Below are positions 24,257 to 31,653 of a stretch of DNA of 60,391 nucleotides, in pieces. How positions within the stretch are numbered: the first letter of the stretch is position 1; each line of letters begins with the position of its first letter. The DNA comes from a virus. The stretch spans positions 1 through 60,391 of the IMG/VR virus record IMGVR_UViG_3300015371_000036. The stretch is one strand, 5' to 3'. The notes under the pieces are model-generated. The model made no database searches, was not told the origin of the DNA, and saw only the letters and a list, made by a program, of their open reading frames with translations. The position numbers and the translations under genes were made by a program.

Positions 24257-24990
24257 TCAGCCGACGCGGGTGCGGAAGAAGGCGGCGATCTCCGCCGCAT
24301 CAGTGGTGATTTGCCGCTGGGGCGGCTCGGGGTCGGGCCGATCGGGATGCCGAACCCGCATCGGGTCCGGGAACCTGACCTTCCCGCCGTGCAGCGCCAC
24401 CAGGGTTGCCACGATCTGCCGGCCCCAGGCATCGCTGACTTCGATCAGCGTCGCCAGCAGCTCGTCCTGTTGGGTCCAGCCCGGCTGGTCCTCCCGGAAT
24501 GCCGCGGCGTCTGGCGGCAAACCGCGGATCAGGGCGAGCAGACGTCGCGGACCCTCGGTAGCGGCAGCCTCGCGGAGATCGAGCCGGTAGTAGTGCTGGA
24601 AATCGGCCTCTAGGAGAGGCCACTTCTCGGCTAGGAGGTCCGCGAGGCCGAGCGTTCCCCCGGCGTCACCCCATACTTGGCGAAGACGCCCTCGATGAAG
24701 CGGTCGAGTTCTTCAGCCGGGATGGCCTCCGTTTCGACGGCTTCCCGGAGCGTTCCAAACTGTTCCTGCCCGAGAATCGAGCGCAACATCCTGAACATCG
24801 GGAGCGGGCTGGCCCCCTGCGCTTCGACTTCGACCATGTCGAACAAGATCGTGTCCGGCAGGGTGGGCGGCAGCTTGAAGCGCACTCCGTTGAAGGTGAG
24901 CGTCTTCTCCTTCGGGGTTTTCTCGGCGCGAGCGGCGGCGGTCGCCTGCCGGCGACCGCCTTTGCTCCCGCTTCCGTTCGAGGCGCTCAC
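24257..24990 (-). CDS. tail assembly chaperone, long form by -1 frameshift (GT-type)
   Basis: The long form uses codons 1-112 of the short chaperone, then slips back one base at the minus-strand heptamer GGGGGAA (24661-24655). It continues TLGLADLLAEKWPLLEADFQHYYRLDLREAAATEGPRRLLALIRGLP, ending at 24257. That downstream frame is the classic siphophage T-region and has no ribosome site of its own near the junction. The fused product would have 244 residues. Such chaperones coat the tape measure and recruit tail-tube subunits. The tape measure follows within 20 bases. Confidence 0.82.
24631..24990 (-). CDS. tail assembly chaperone, short form (G-type)
   Basis: The 119-residue product starts at the GTG at 24990, overlapping the major tail protein stop. 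TLTFNGVRFKLPPTLPDTILFDMVEVEAQGASPLPMFRMLRSILGQEQFGTLREAV is typical of siphophage G-type chaperones. It ends in ERSASRTS shortly after the slippery site. The N-terminus is basic and Ala-rich. The short form is usually made in excess over the frameshifted form. Confidence 0.85.
   Translation of the reverse strand: MSASNGSGSKGGRRQATAAARAEKTPKEKTLTFNGVRFKLPPTLPDTILFDMVEVEAQGASPLPMFRMLRSILGQEQFGTLREAVETEAIPAEELDRFIEGVFAKYGVTPGERSASRTS
24655..24661 (-). other. programmed -1 ribosomal frameshift site GGGGGAA
   Basis: In the zero frame the codons are CCG GGG GAA; slipping back one base re-pairs as GGG GGA and leads to ACG CTC GGC. GGGGGAA is a heptamer used by many actinophage chaperone genes. The two frames overlap for about 30 bases around it. 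Confidence 0.82.
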
Positions 24991-25568
24991 GATCCCACCG
25001 CGAAGCCCGGCGAGTCGGTGTTGAACCAGGCGGGCGGCCCGCCTTCTGCCGGCTCCAGGACTTTGAAGGTGATCGGGAGCTGCGCCGACTCCGTCCGTTT
25101 GAAGCTCGCCTCGACCGCCTCCGTCACGTTCCCACGGGGGAACACGTAACGGAAGTGGACGTCGCCATCCTCGGCGTCGACCACGAGGCTCCGCTCGTCG
25201 AGCGGGTCGTCGGCTTCCGGGAACGTGTAGCTGAAGACCCCGCCCCCGTGCGCTTCGACGGTGCCGCCACCGAAGGCAAACGCCACGTTTTCCTCGTTCC
25301 ACTGCTGGAACGCGAACGTGAACTGGAGGTTCTGGGTCTGCTTGTCCCGGCGGATCGGCTGCCGCGACTGCCAGGCCATGAAGTCAGTGACCTCGGACCC
25401 AACAGAGAGCGTCGCGCCGTCCTCGGTGATATAGCCGGCCCCGACAAAGGCTTTGTTCAGGGCCGCCGTGGGGTCGTCCCCCACTTTGGGGAGCGGCGTC
25501 CCGACGGGTGCGAAATTAACCGCACCGTTGGCCGCGACGACCAGCTCGTCTGCGTCGTTCCACGCCAT
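24987..25568 (-). CDS. major tail protein
   Basis: The ATG at 25568 (ribosome site AAGGAA) gives 193 residues: MAWNDADELVVAANGAVNFAPVGTPLP, then VGAGYITEDGATLSVGSEVTDFMAWQSRQPIRRDKQTQNLQFTF. This is the tube-protein pattern of siphophages, with a beta-sandwich core that stacks as hexamers. It lies just before the chaperones as expected. A Gly-rich hairpin cluster precedes it. Confidence 0.88.
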   Translation of the reverse strand: MAWNDADELVVAANGAVNFAPVGTPLPKVGDDPTAALNKAFVGAGYITEDGATLSVGSEVTDFMAWQSRQPIRRDKQTQNLQFTFAFQQWNEENVAFAFGGGTVEAHGGGVFSYTFPEADDPLDERSLVVDAEDGDVHFRYVFPRGNVTEAVEASFKRTESAQLPITFKVLEPAEGGPPAWFNTDSPGFAVGS

Positions 25569-25615
25569 TGTGGATTCCTTTCGTTCAGCCCCGCAGGGGC
25601 CGGTGTTTCGAGGGA

Positions 25616-25661
25616 GAAGCCCCTGCGGGCTTCGGCGGGGGGCCGGGGCCATGCGGCCCCG
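25616..25661. repeat. two RTGC/NTGC-loop hairpins between tail genes
   Basis: GAAGCCC-CTGC-GGGCTTC at 25616-25633 and CGGGGCC-ATGC-GGCCCCG at 25644-25661 are perfect stems of 7 bp with 4-base loops. A related GCCCC-GCA-GGGGC lies at 25588-25600. They fill the gap between the head-tail connector stop and the major tail protein start, so late mRNA would fold here. Confidence 0.75.
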
Positions 25662-25662
25662 C

Positions 25663-25968
25663 TCAGGGCTTCGGTGCCTCCCGGAGATGCAGGCCCGTGG
25701 CCTGCACGGCGCGGCGAAGGGGGGCGTAGGGCGGGTTATTCACCGATCCCCACTCGACCCAATGCGCCGCGAAGTCTGTATTCCCGAGCGCCCAACCAGC
25801 GTCGCTCTTCGTCACCACGAAGCTGTCGGTATAGCGGCCGGTCTCCCCGCGGGGAGCGATGGCTTCCGCTTCCTCCTTCGCAGCTTCGGCCGCGGAATGC
25901 GCGAGCGCGTCGACGACTCCCTCGGCCTCTAGCTCCGCGATGAGGGCGGGATTGGGCCGGAAGATCAT
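25663..25968 (-). CDS. head-tail joining protein, HK97 gp10-like
   Basis: The ATG at 25968 gives 101 residues. The N-terminal helices (ALIAELEAEGVVDALAHSAAEAAKEEAEAIAPRGETGRYTDSF) and the C-terminal AHWVEWGSVNNPPYAPLRRAV match HK97-gp10-like neck/tail completion proteins. It overlaps the upstream gene by four bases and precedes the major tail protein. Longer reading of this frame overlaps the neighbour and is antisense-like. Confidence 0.8.
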   Translation of the reverse strand: MIFRPNPALIAELEAEGVVDALAHSAAEAAKEEAEAIAPRGETGRYTDSFVVTKSDAGWALGNTDFAAHWVEWGSVNNPPYAPLRRAVQATGLHLREAPKP

Positions 25969-26360
25969 CCGACGCCATGCATGTAGACGTGAGCGGTCAG
26001 GATGTAGCGCTGCCGCGCCGGCTCCAGCGCGACGTCCGGGACGCGAGCCATCCCGGCGAATCGAACCGCGGTGACGACGGCGTCGTCCACGGGGCCGCTT
26101 AGATCGGCGAGCGCGCCGCGGATACTCACCGCGAGTTCCCGTGCCTCCTCCTGCCCATCCGGGCCGCTGCCGGCGTAGCACTCAAGCTGCAGCAGGTTGT
26201 CGATCAAATGCTCGGGGCGCGAGTGGGCCTCGTTCGAGGCATCGAGCAGCGTCAGGCGCACCCAGGCGGCTCCGAGGTCGCGGGGCGTATCACCGACGAT
26301 GCGCTCGCCAGTCTGCGCTGCCAAGTACGCGGTCAGGATGCTCTCGGCGTCGGGGATCAC
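25965..26360 (-). CDS. tail completion/terminator-like protein
   Basis: The GTG at 26360 has GGAGGGATC before it and overlaps the upstream stop as GTGA, giving 131 residues. IPDAESILTAYLAAQTGERIVGDTPRDLGAAWVRLTLLD and YILTAHVYMHG fit the small alpha/beta tail-terminator family (GpU/gp17-like). Position between stopper, gp10-like and tube genes supports it. It would cap the tail tube before joining to the head. Confidence 0.65.
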   Translation of the reverse strand: MIPDAESILTAYLAAQTGERIVGDTPRDLGAAWVRLTLLDASNEAHSRPEHLIDNLLQLECYAGSGPDGQEEARELAVSIRGALADLSGPVDDAVVTAVRFAGMARVPDVALEPARQRYILTAHVYMHGVG

Positions 26361-26710
26361 GATCCCTCCTCCGCGCCGGCCGTCCGGCGCAGCGTCGCCT
26401 CTACGTGATGGGCAGGACCAGCCGGCGAGCGCACAGTCCACGGCTCCCCGACGACCTCCAACGTGCCGATCCCCTCAACGCGGATGGCGTCGGCGGTCGT
26501 GAGGGCGGTGCCGGCCGGGAAATAGCCGGCCCAGAGCACGTCCGAGACCTCACCCTCGGCCCCCGGCTCGCGGCGCTGGGTTTGCTGGACCTCGCAGACG
26601 GTGGTCGCCTCGGTCTCGTCGGGGATCTCGTTCCCGTATCTGTCGGTCTGGCCAGACTCGGTGCGATGCACCACCGTGCAGGGCCGGGTCAGTAGCGCCG
26701 AGATGCTCAT
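26357..26710 (-). CDS. head closure (stopper) protein
   Basis: The 117-residue protein starts at the ATG at 26710 with GGAGAG before it. VVHRTESGQTDRYGNEIPDETEATTVCEVQQTQRREPG and AIRVEGIGTLEVVGEPWTVRSPAGPAHHVEATLRR fit the beta-barrel stopper/head completion family. It lies within the end of a glycosyltransferase frame by 161 bases, unusual for this genome. Confidence 0.68.
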   Translation of the reverse strand: MSISALLTRPCTVVHRTESGQTDRYGNEIPDETEATTVCEVQQTQRREPGAEGEVSDVLWAGYFPAGTALTTADAIRVEGIGTLEVVGEPWTVRSPAGPAHHVEATLRRTAGAEEGS

Positions 26711-27371
26711 GGGCCTCTCCGATCAGCGCCGTCATGGCGCGAGGGTCTCGTCGAGCGCGGAGATAGCGCCGCCGGAGCGCCCAGTTCGCCTGCGAACCGT
26801 GCCGGCGGGATGCCCGCTGCTGCGGGGGGTGCCACAGGTGGAACAAGGCGTCGTCGCCGCGCCAGGCCGGCCCCAGAAGGGTCCATAGGGCCGCAGCCCA
26901 CGATTCGTCCTCCTGGCCCCAGCTGATGAACCGCGGGTCGATCGGGACCGCTGCGAAGACCTCGCTGCTTAGGACGACGACGCCACCGCCGTCGAGGCCG
27001 CGATACGCAGGCTGGTCAAGGGACTCGGCGTCAATCGGCCCGCCGCTGAGAAGGGTCTGCGTGCCCGATCGGCTGAGGCGGTGGAGGAGGCGGTGCGGCA
27101 TCGCCCACGGTGCGCCACGAGCAACCTCCAGTGCTGCGCGGCCGATTCCCGCGGACCAGACGTCGGCGTCGGCGACGACGAGAATGTCAGCGGCGCTCGT
27201 CGCCGCGCCGTGGGCGACGGCGTATCCCTTGCACCACGGTCCGGGCGGCGCTGTAGAGGGCCGCAGACGCCAGCCTGGGAATGTCTCGCGGTAACGAGCG
27301 CGCACCCACGCCCAGGCGGCCTCGCGGTGCGGGCAGCCCCCCCGCCAGGGCACGATCACGTCGACCGTCAC
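26550..27371 (-). CDS. glycosyltransferase (galactosyltransferase C-terminal-like)
   Basis: The GTG at 27371 overlaps the methyltransferase stop. VTVDVIVPWRGGCPHREAAWAWVRARYRETFPGWRL, the DAD motif in ILVVADADVW and the WGQEDESWAAALWTLLG segment are typical of GT-A enzymes with a Glyco_transf_7C end (GxEDE). The frame runs 161 bases into the stopper gene, and its last 50 residues (RVWPDRQIRERDPRRDRGD) look like out-of-frame sequence, so the functional end may be near 26700. It would add a sugar to a virion protein or host glycan. Confidence 0.75.
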   Translation of the reverse strand: MTVDVIVPWRGGCPHREAAWAWVRARYRETFPGWRLRPSTAPPGPWCKGYAVAHGAATSAADILVVADADVWSAGIGRAALEVARGAPWAMPHRLLHRLSRSGTQTLLSGGPIDAESLDQPAYRGLDGGGVVVLSSEVFAAVPIDPRFISWGQEDESWAAALWTLLGPAWRGDDALFHLWHPPQQRASRRHGSQANWALRRRYLRARRDPRAMTALIGEAHEHLGATDPALHGGASHRVWPDRQIRERDPRRDRGDHRLRGPANPAPRAGGRG

Positions 27372-27952
27372 GGCAGCGCAACGAGATCGCCCCACGGCTC
27401 CTCCGGCCATGAGACCGCCGCAAACCCGGCGAAGCACTCCCGCGGCACGAACTCGCCGTGGAACGAAACCTGAAGCGGGACGCCGAGGCGGGCCAGGAAG
27501 GGGCCAACCTGCGGGCACAGCTCTACCTCGTGGCCCTCGACGTCGATCTTCACCAGGGCCGGGACGCGGTCGCCGAGCACTTCCTGGAGGGTCCAGGTCT
27601 CGACCGGCGTGCCGTGGTCAGATAGCCGGGCCATCGAGTCGCCGAATCCAGCGCCCTCCCGTGGGGCGATGAACGAGCGCCCGCGAAAAGTGCTGAGCGC
27701 TCCCTCCCATAGCTCGGCATCGGGGACGTTTCGGCGATACTCCTCCGCGGCGACCGGGTCCGGCTCGATGGCGACGACCCGCGCGCCCAGGTCGAGCGCC
27801 CACAGGGAGACGGGGCCGATCCAGCCGCCGACGTCGACGAAGAGGTCGCCGGGGCGCAGAATCCGTTCCAAGAGGGCACGGGTCTGCGGCTCCCAGATGC
27901 CGGCGACGTAGACCTTCCAGAACTCCGCCCAGAAGTCATACGGTTCGCTCAT
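27368..27952 (-). CDS. FkbM-family methyltransferase
   Basis: The 194-residue protein has the SAM motif PGDLFVDVGGWIGPVSLWALDLGARVVAIEPDP (about 34-67) and VKIDVEGHEVELCPQVGPFLA, the FkbM signature. FkbM enzymes methylate hydroxyls, often of sugars. It overlaps glycosyltransferase genes on both sides by four bases, so it is part of the same modification set. Methylation of a transferred sugar is the simplest model. Confidence 0.88.
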   Translation of the reverse strand: MSEPYDFWAEFWKVYVAGIWEPQTRALLERILRPGDLFVDVGGWIGPVSLWALDLGARVVAIEPDPVAAEEYRRNVPDAELWEGALSTFRGRSFIAPREGAGFGDSMARLSDHGTPVETWTLQEVLGDRVPALVKIDVEGHEVELCPQVGPFLARLGVPLQVSFHGEFVPRECFAGFAAVSWPEEPWGDLVALP

Positions 27953-28584
27953 AGATTCGCTGCCACAATTTCGCGGTGAACACGGTCCTTGTCCGCCATC
28001 GGCGGAGCGTGGTTACGGCTGTCGGGACGCCAATACATTCGGTAGATCGCCTCGGGGACCGGCTGGACAGTGGCCCCCGAGAGCCAGCACCGCTGGAAGA
28101 AGTCCCAATCCTCATAAACCGAGAACTCCCGCCATCGGATCGCCCGCGCCATCTCAGATCGCACGGCCGTTCCGATTAGCAACCAGTTCCCGTCCCGAAG
28201 GCACTCGGCGGTGCACTCGTGGTGGTGTCCCCAAACCCTCGGCATGTACGGCCGCAAGCGGCGGCGGCCCCTGATGCATTCGACGGCCGGCGCACGGAGG
28301 TCAGTGTGGGCCGCGGCCATCGCCTCGAGGTATCCGGGCCGAAGCTCGTCGTCGGCGTCCAGGTAGACGAGCCACTCCGTCTCGACGAGGTTGGTGCAGG
28401 CGTTGCGGGCCTTCGCAAGCGTCCGTCCGTGGCGGTGGACTACCCTCGCCGCGCCGGCCCGGTGGGCGGACGCGAGCGCCCGCTCGGCCGTCTTGATCCA
28501 GGCGCGGTCGCCGAAGGTGGCGACACAGACAGTGGCCTCCAGAGCCGGCGGCGCTTCTGGAACAGCTTGCGGTCCTCTCGCCAT
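27949..28584 (-). CDS. family 2 glycosyltransferase
   Basis: The 211-residue protein has ATVCVATFGDRAWIKTAERALASA, the DADD motif in WLVYLDADDELRPGYLEAMAAAH, and FSVYEDWDFFQRCWLSG. These are the nucleotide-sugar and acceptor segments of GT2 enzymes. The N-terminal 16 residues overlap the previous gene by over 130 bases; an internal start is possible. Second of three glycosyltransferases in the block. Confidence 0.85.
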   Translation of the reverse strand: MARGPQAVPEAPPALEATVCVATFGDRAWIKTAERALASAHRAGAARVVHRHGRTLAKARNACTNLVETEWLVYLDADDELRPGYLEAMAAAHTDLRAPAVECIRGRRRLRPYMPRVWGHHHECTAECLRDGNWLLIGTAVRSEMARAIRWREFSVYEDWDFFQRCWLSGATVQPVPEAIYRMYWRPDSRNHAPPMADKDRVHREIVAANL

Positions 28585-29165
28585 CGCAGCCTCCCGCGTC
28601 GGTACGTGTCGTCGTCATCTGCCAGCCCCGCGAGCGGGTGGAGGTGGCGGACCTTGGCCTCGGGGGCGTAGGCGTAGACGCCGCGGAAGCGCGCAGTCGC
28701 GATCAGCTCGTCGTCGCAGCACCAGTGCCAATAGCCAGCGAAGAAGGGACCGGGCTGCCCGTCGATCGTCGGCTCTTCGGCATAGGCGCGGGACAGGAGA
28801 AAGTGGGTGGCGTGGACCCGGCCGCGTTGGATCAGGTCGTTAACACCGACCGCCTGGGCACCGTGCTCGTGCATGGCAGCGAGGGCCGCCTCGAACCAGC
28901 CCTCCAGCGGCTCCAGGTCATCTGCGGCGGTGAAGACATAAGGCTCATCGGTCGCGGCGATGCCGGCGGCGATCTTCTGCGCATAGTTCCCGCCGGGCGC
29001 GAGGTGCTCGGCCCCAGCCCCTCGGAGCGCACGCAGCTCGCGGCGATCGTCAGGCTCGGCGACGAACAGGACCCTGGCGGGCGCGGTCGCGTTGAAGGCG
29101 TGCAGGGTGGGCCGGACCCGGCGGGGCCGATCGAGTACCGGCACGATCACCGCGACCGCGGTCAC
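28440..29165 (-). CDS. family 2-like glycosyltransferase
   Basis: The GTG at 29165 overlaps the adaptor stop. VTAVAVIVPVLDRPRRVRPTLHAFNATAPARVLFVAEPDD and PYVFTAADDLEPLEGWFEAALAAMHEHGAQAVGVND show a GT-A fold with a DD metal motif. HWCCDDELIATARFRGVYAYAPEAKVRHLHPLAG resembles acceptor-binding regions of phage glycosyltransferases. The C-terminal 45 residues (SVSPPSATAPGSRRPSG) are low in structure and overlap the next gene by 145 bases. Confidence 0.82.
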   Translation of the reverse strand: MTAVAVIVPVLDRPRRVRPTLHAFNATAPARVLFVAEPDDRRELRALRGAGAEHLAPGGNYAQKIAAGIAATDEPYVFTAADDLEPLEGWFEAALAAMHEHGAQAVGVNDLIQRGRVHATHFLLSRAYAEEPTIDGQPGPFFAGYWHWCCDDELIATARFRGVYAYAPEAKVRHLHPLAGLADDDDTYRRGRLRWREDRKLFQKRRRLWRPLSVSPPSATAPGSRRPSGRSRPPTGPARRG

Positions 29166-29554
29166 GATCCAACGAGCGCGTCGAAGATGTCATCGACGTG
29201 GGAGGGGATGGCAACGGACCCGGCCACGGCACCCAGGGCCGCCCGGCGGACCATCAGTTCCTCCGTCTTTGTGAGCATGAGGCCCGCGCCGCTGAGGAAA
29301 GCCTCAGAGTGGGAGTACGCGCCGAGAGTCTCCGACCGCGAAGCCAGACCGTTCGGATTTGCGAGCGCCCGCACGACTACCTCGACGGCGACGAACCGAA
29401 GGACCGGCGGTGCTGGGTCGTCGGCTGGCCCTTCGATGGCCTCCTCGACGACCGCGGTCGCTGCGTCCAGGAGAAATCCAACAGCGGTGGTCTCTTCGTC
29501 GTCTAGCTCGCGTCCGAGCCGAGCGGCTACGTCCTCGGGTTTTGCCAGGGCCAT
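29162..29554 (-). CDS. head-tail adaptor
   Basis: The 130-residue protein reads MALAKPEDVAARLGRELDDEETTAVGFLLDAATAVVEEAIEG and VLRFVAVEVVVRALANPNGLASRSETLGAYSHSEAFLSGAGLMLT. This is the all-helical adaptor (HK97 gp6/SPP1 gp15-type) that binds the portal. It follows the major capsid gene across a terminator, the usual order. Confidence 0.83.
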   Translation of the reverse strand: MALAKPEDVAARLGRELDDEETTAVGFLLDAATAVVEEAIEGPADDPAPPVLRFVAVEVVVRALANPNGLASRSETLGAYSHSEAFLSGAGLMLTKTEELMVRRAALGAVAGSVAIPSHVDDIFDALVGS

Positions 29555-29574
29555 CGCACACCTCCACCCCTACG

Positions 29575-29611
29575 CAAAAGGCCCCCGGGGCGGTTGGGCC
29601 GCCCCGGGGGC
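29575..29611 (-). terminator. terminator after the major capsid gene
   Basis: GCCCCCGGGGCGG (29581-29593) and CCGCCCCGGGGGC (29599-29611) form a 13-bp perfect stem with a TTGGG loop. On the minus strand it is followed by CCTTTTGC. It lies eight bases after the capsid stop and would reduce transcription into the glycosylation and tail genes, keeping capsid mRNA in excess. Confidence 0.85.
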
Positions 29612-29619
29612 TACGTGGG

Positions 29620-30522
29620 TTAGGAACCCTCGCCGAAGTCAAGCTCGACAGCGCCCTCCGGCCGCGTCGCCGCGGTCCCGTAGAGCATGTCGATCGACAC
29701 TTCGTCTTTCTTGTAGGTGTTGTTGTAGGCGTAGACCACCCGGAGCGAGAGGCCCCGGTAGTTGCTGATCTCCACCTGGTTCGCGGCCACGCCGCGAGGC
29801 TGCTGGAGCGGCCGGGTCGCCAGCGTCACGGCCGTTTTGTGGAACGCGACGCCGTCCGCCTGGCCCTTGTCACCGGGGCCGGCCCCGAACACCTGCGACT
29901 CGTAGGTGTCGATGCCGAGCAGTCGGCCGATATTCGCCTCGCGGAGAGCGTCGGTGGACCCGGACTGGTTCGCCGTAATCAGCAGGTCGTCGCCGAGGCA
30001 GACCGAGATCGCCTCGGGCGACAGCACCGCCAGCCGGGACATCGACGGCAACTTGTTCCGCGACAGGATCGTGCGAGCGCCGCGGAAGACGAAGTTGGCC
30101 TCTTCGCTGCCGAGGGCGGCGAGCTGCCCGCCTTCGGCGGCTGCGCCGACAAGCGCTTCCGCGAGGTCTCCGTCCACCTTCTGCGCGATGGCTTCCATCG
30201 CGGGGTTGAGCACCTGGCCCTGGAAATCCTCGATCTCCAGCGTCATCTGCTCGTCCGTGACCGGGAAGGACACGTTCGCGATCGTGTCCAGCGTGACAGG
30301 CATGGAGTCCTCCTCCACGTCCTGGAGCTGGATGCCTTTTTCGCGGTCGAACTCTTCGGCCTCGAAGACGGCGGGCTTGCGGATGGTGATCGTGTCACCC
30401 TGCTTGCCCGCGAAATCGGAGTCGAAGTCGCGCCAGACCAGTCCGGCCAGAACGATCGTGTTGTAGAGCGTCGCCAGGCCAGTACGGGCAATGACGCTAG
30501 GCGTAATAAATACGTTCGCCAT
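29620..30522 (-). CDS. major capsid protein (P22 gp5-like / HK97 fold)
   Basis: The 300-residue protein starts MANVFITPSVIARTGLATLYNTIVLAGLVWRDFDSDFAGKQGDTITIRKPAVFEAEEF. GDTITIRKP, DSMPVTLDTIANVSFPVTDEQMTLEIEDF and EISNYRGLSLRVVYAYNNTYKKDEVSIDMLYG are typical of P22-coat-like major capsid proteins in siphophages. It has a GGGAGCC ribosome site. It follows the scaffold gene and is closed by a strong terminator. Confidence 0.9.
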   Translation of the reverse strand: MANVFITPSVIARTGLATLYNTIVLAGLVWRDFDSDFAGKQGDTITIRKPAVFEAEEFDREKGIQLQDVEEDSMPVTLDTIANVSFPVTDEQMTLEIEDFQGQVLNPAMEAIAQKVDGDLAEALVGAAAEGGQLAALGSEEANFVFRGARTILSRNKLPSMSRLAVLSPEAISVCLGDDLLITANQSGSTDALREANIGRLLGIDTYESQVFGAGPGDKGQADGVAFHKTAVTLATRPLQQPRGVAANQVEISNYRGLSLRVVYAYNNTYKKDEVSIDMLYGTAATRPEGAVELDFGEGS

Positions 30523-30556
30523 AGCGGCTCCCTTACTCGTGGGTTGGTTATGTCCA

Positions 30557-30627
30557 ACCGCTGTGCAGCGGTGCGTGAGGGGGCGCTATGCAGTACCCCG
30601 GTGGTGCTGGCCCGGCCGGAGCCGGGC
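30557..30627. repeat. intergenic hairpins between scaffold and capsid genes
   Basis: ACCGCT-GTGC-AGCGGT (30557-30572) is perfect with a GTGC loop. GGGGCGCT-ATGC-AGTACCCC (30580-30599) has one mismatch and an ATGC loop. GCCCGGC-CGGA-GCCGGGC (30610-30627) is a further stem with a different loop, just after the scaffold stop. Nearly all of the 110-base gap is therefore hairpins in the late mRNA. Confidence 0.75.
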
Positions 30628-30632
30628 GCAAG

Positions 30633-31514
30633 TTACTTGTCGCGCCGAATGCGCTGGAAGTGCTCCTCGACGGACATATCCTCCAGCCCCTTGTCGGCAC
30701 CCTTCCCCTTGCCGCCGTCCGCGCTGCCGGACGGTTTCGACGGGCGGGCGTCCTCGGCCAGCCGCGGCCGATCTTCGAGGATCTCGGCTAGTGCCTGACC
30801 AAGTGCCTCCGTCTGCACTTTGCCGTCGTCGTCGAAGATGTCCTCCTCGTCGACGTCACCGAGCGAGAGCTTCCGGTCGAGGAAGACCTGGGCATCTTCA
30901 GGATCGGCGAAGCGGACGGTCTTCGCGTCGTCGCCTTCGCCCACTTTCACGCCGCGGCTGGCGAGACGCGCGACAGCGGCCTCCAAGCGGTCCTTGCGGC
31001 GCTCCTTCTGCGCCTTGGTCAGCGCCGCCTGCTCGCCTTCCTCGCGGGCCTTCTCGACCGCTTTCTCGTGCTCGGTCTTCTCGGCGTCCGCGCGTTTTTT
31101 GGCGTCTTCCTCCAGCTTCTTCCGTTCGCGTTGCTCCCGTTTGAGCTTTCGCTCGGCGGCCTTCCGACCCGACTCATGCTTTCGGGCCATCTTCTTCCAG
31201 TCGATGGTCCCGCCGCCCTCGTCCTCGCCGTCGCCGTCGCCCTCGTCGCCCTCGCCTTCGCCCTCGCCTTCGCCCTCTTTTTCTTCCTCGCCTTCTTCAC
31301 CGTCACCATTCCCTTTGTCGTCGCCGTCACCGTCAGGCTCGCCGTCGCCGCCGCCCTCGTCCTCGCCCTCCTCGGGCGCACCTCCCTGAATGACCGGGAG
31401 CACGAGGCGGTCGGCAAGGAACAGATGGAAGCGCCAGCCTTGCGGCGAGCGAACCTCGACCGAGCGGTGGAACAGGACAGCGAGCAGCGCCCGCAGGCGC
31501 GGTAGAAACGTCAT
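30633..31514 (-). CDS. capsid scaffolding protein
   Basis: The 293-residue protein has a hydrophobic N-terminus, then an extreme acidic, Gly-rich run (about 45-105: EEGEDEGGG..., GEGEGEGEG). A long charged coiled coil follows (about 108-190: KKMARKHESGRKAAERKLKREQRERKKLEEDAKKRA), then a C-terminal SADGGKGKGADKGLEDMSVEEHFQRIRRDK. Helical charged proteins directly before the capsid gene are scaffolds; the basic C-terminal tail would bind coat protein. The acidic run comes from near-repetitive DNA at 31210-31380, prone to slippage. Confidence 0.83.
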   Translation of the reverse strand: MTFLPRLRALLAVLFHRSVEVRSPQGWRFHLFLADRLVLPVIQGGAPEEGEDEGGGDGEPDGDGDDKGNGDGEEGEEEKEGEGEGEGEGDEGDGDGEDEGGGTIDWKKMARKHESGRKAAERKLKREQRERKKLEEDAKKRADAEKTEHEKAVEKAREEGEQAALTKAQKERRKDRLEAAVARLASRGVKVGEGDDAKTVRFADPEDAQVFLDRKLSLGDVDEEDIFDDDGKVQTEALGQALAEILEDRPRLAEDARPSKPSGSADGGKGKGADKGLEDMSVEEHFQRIRRDK

Positions 31515-31557
31515 GGCCGTGCGGCCTCCTTCGGGGGTTCGGGCACCATGCGGTGCC
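31515..31557. repeat. RTGC-loop hairpins at the scaffold gene start
   Basis: GGCC-GTGC-GGCC (31515-31526) touches the scaffold start codon: on the minus strand the order is AAGGAGG, the hairpin, then ATG, so the stem overlaps the ribosome site spacer. GGCACC-ATGC-GGTGCC (31542-31557) is a second perfect stem upstream. Folding could expose or hide the start. Confidence 0.75.
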
Positions 31558-31653
31558 GGTTGAGCCTTTGCAGGCGAACAGGGGACGAGCGATCAGCCGA
31601 CAGCGCGTGTCACAATGCGGCGCGTCCCATCAGTTGGAAAGGGGTGGTTGAGG

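Noticed and set aside
23210-24613. Plus-strand ORF of 467 residues antisense to the tape measure start
   Set aside because: Same G+C shadow effect; Arg/His-rich composition without a recognisable fold.
31210-31380. Acidic GEGEGE run as a separate repeat element
   Set aside because: It is the in-frame acidic segment of the scaffold protein; the repetition follows from Gly/Glu codons rather than a mobile or array repeat.
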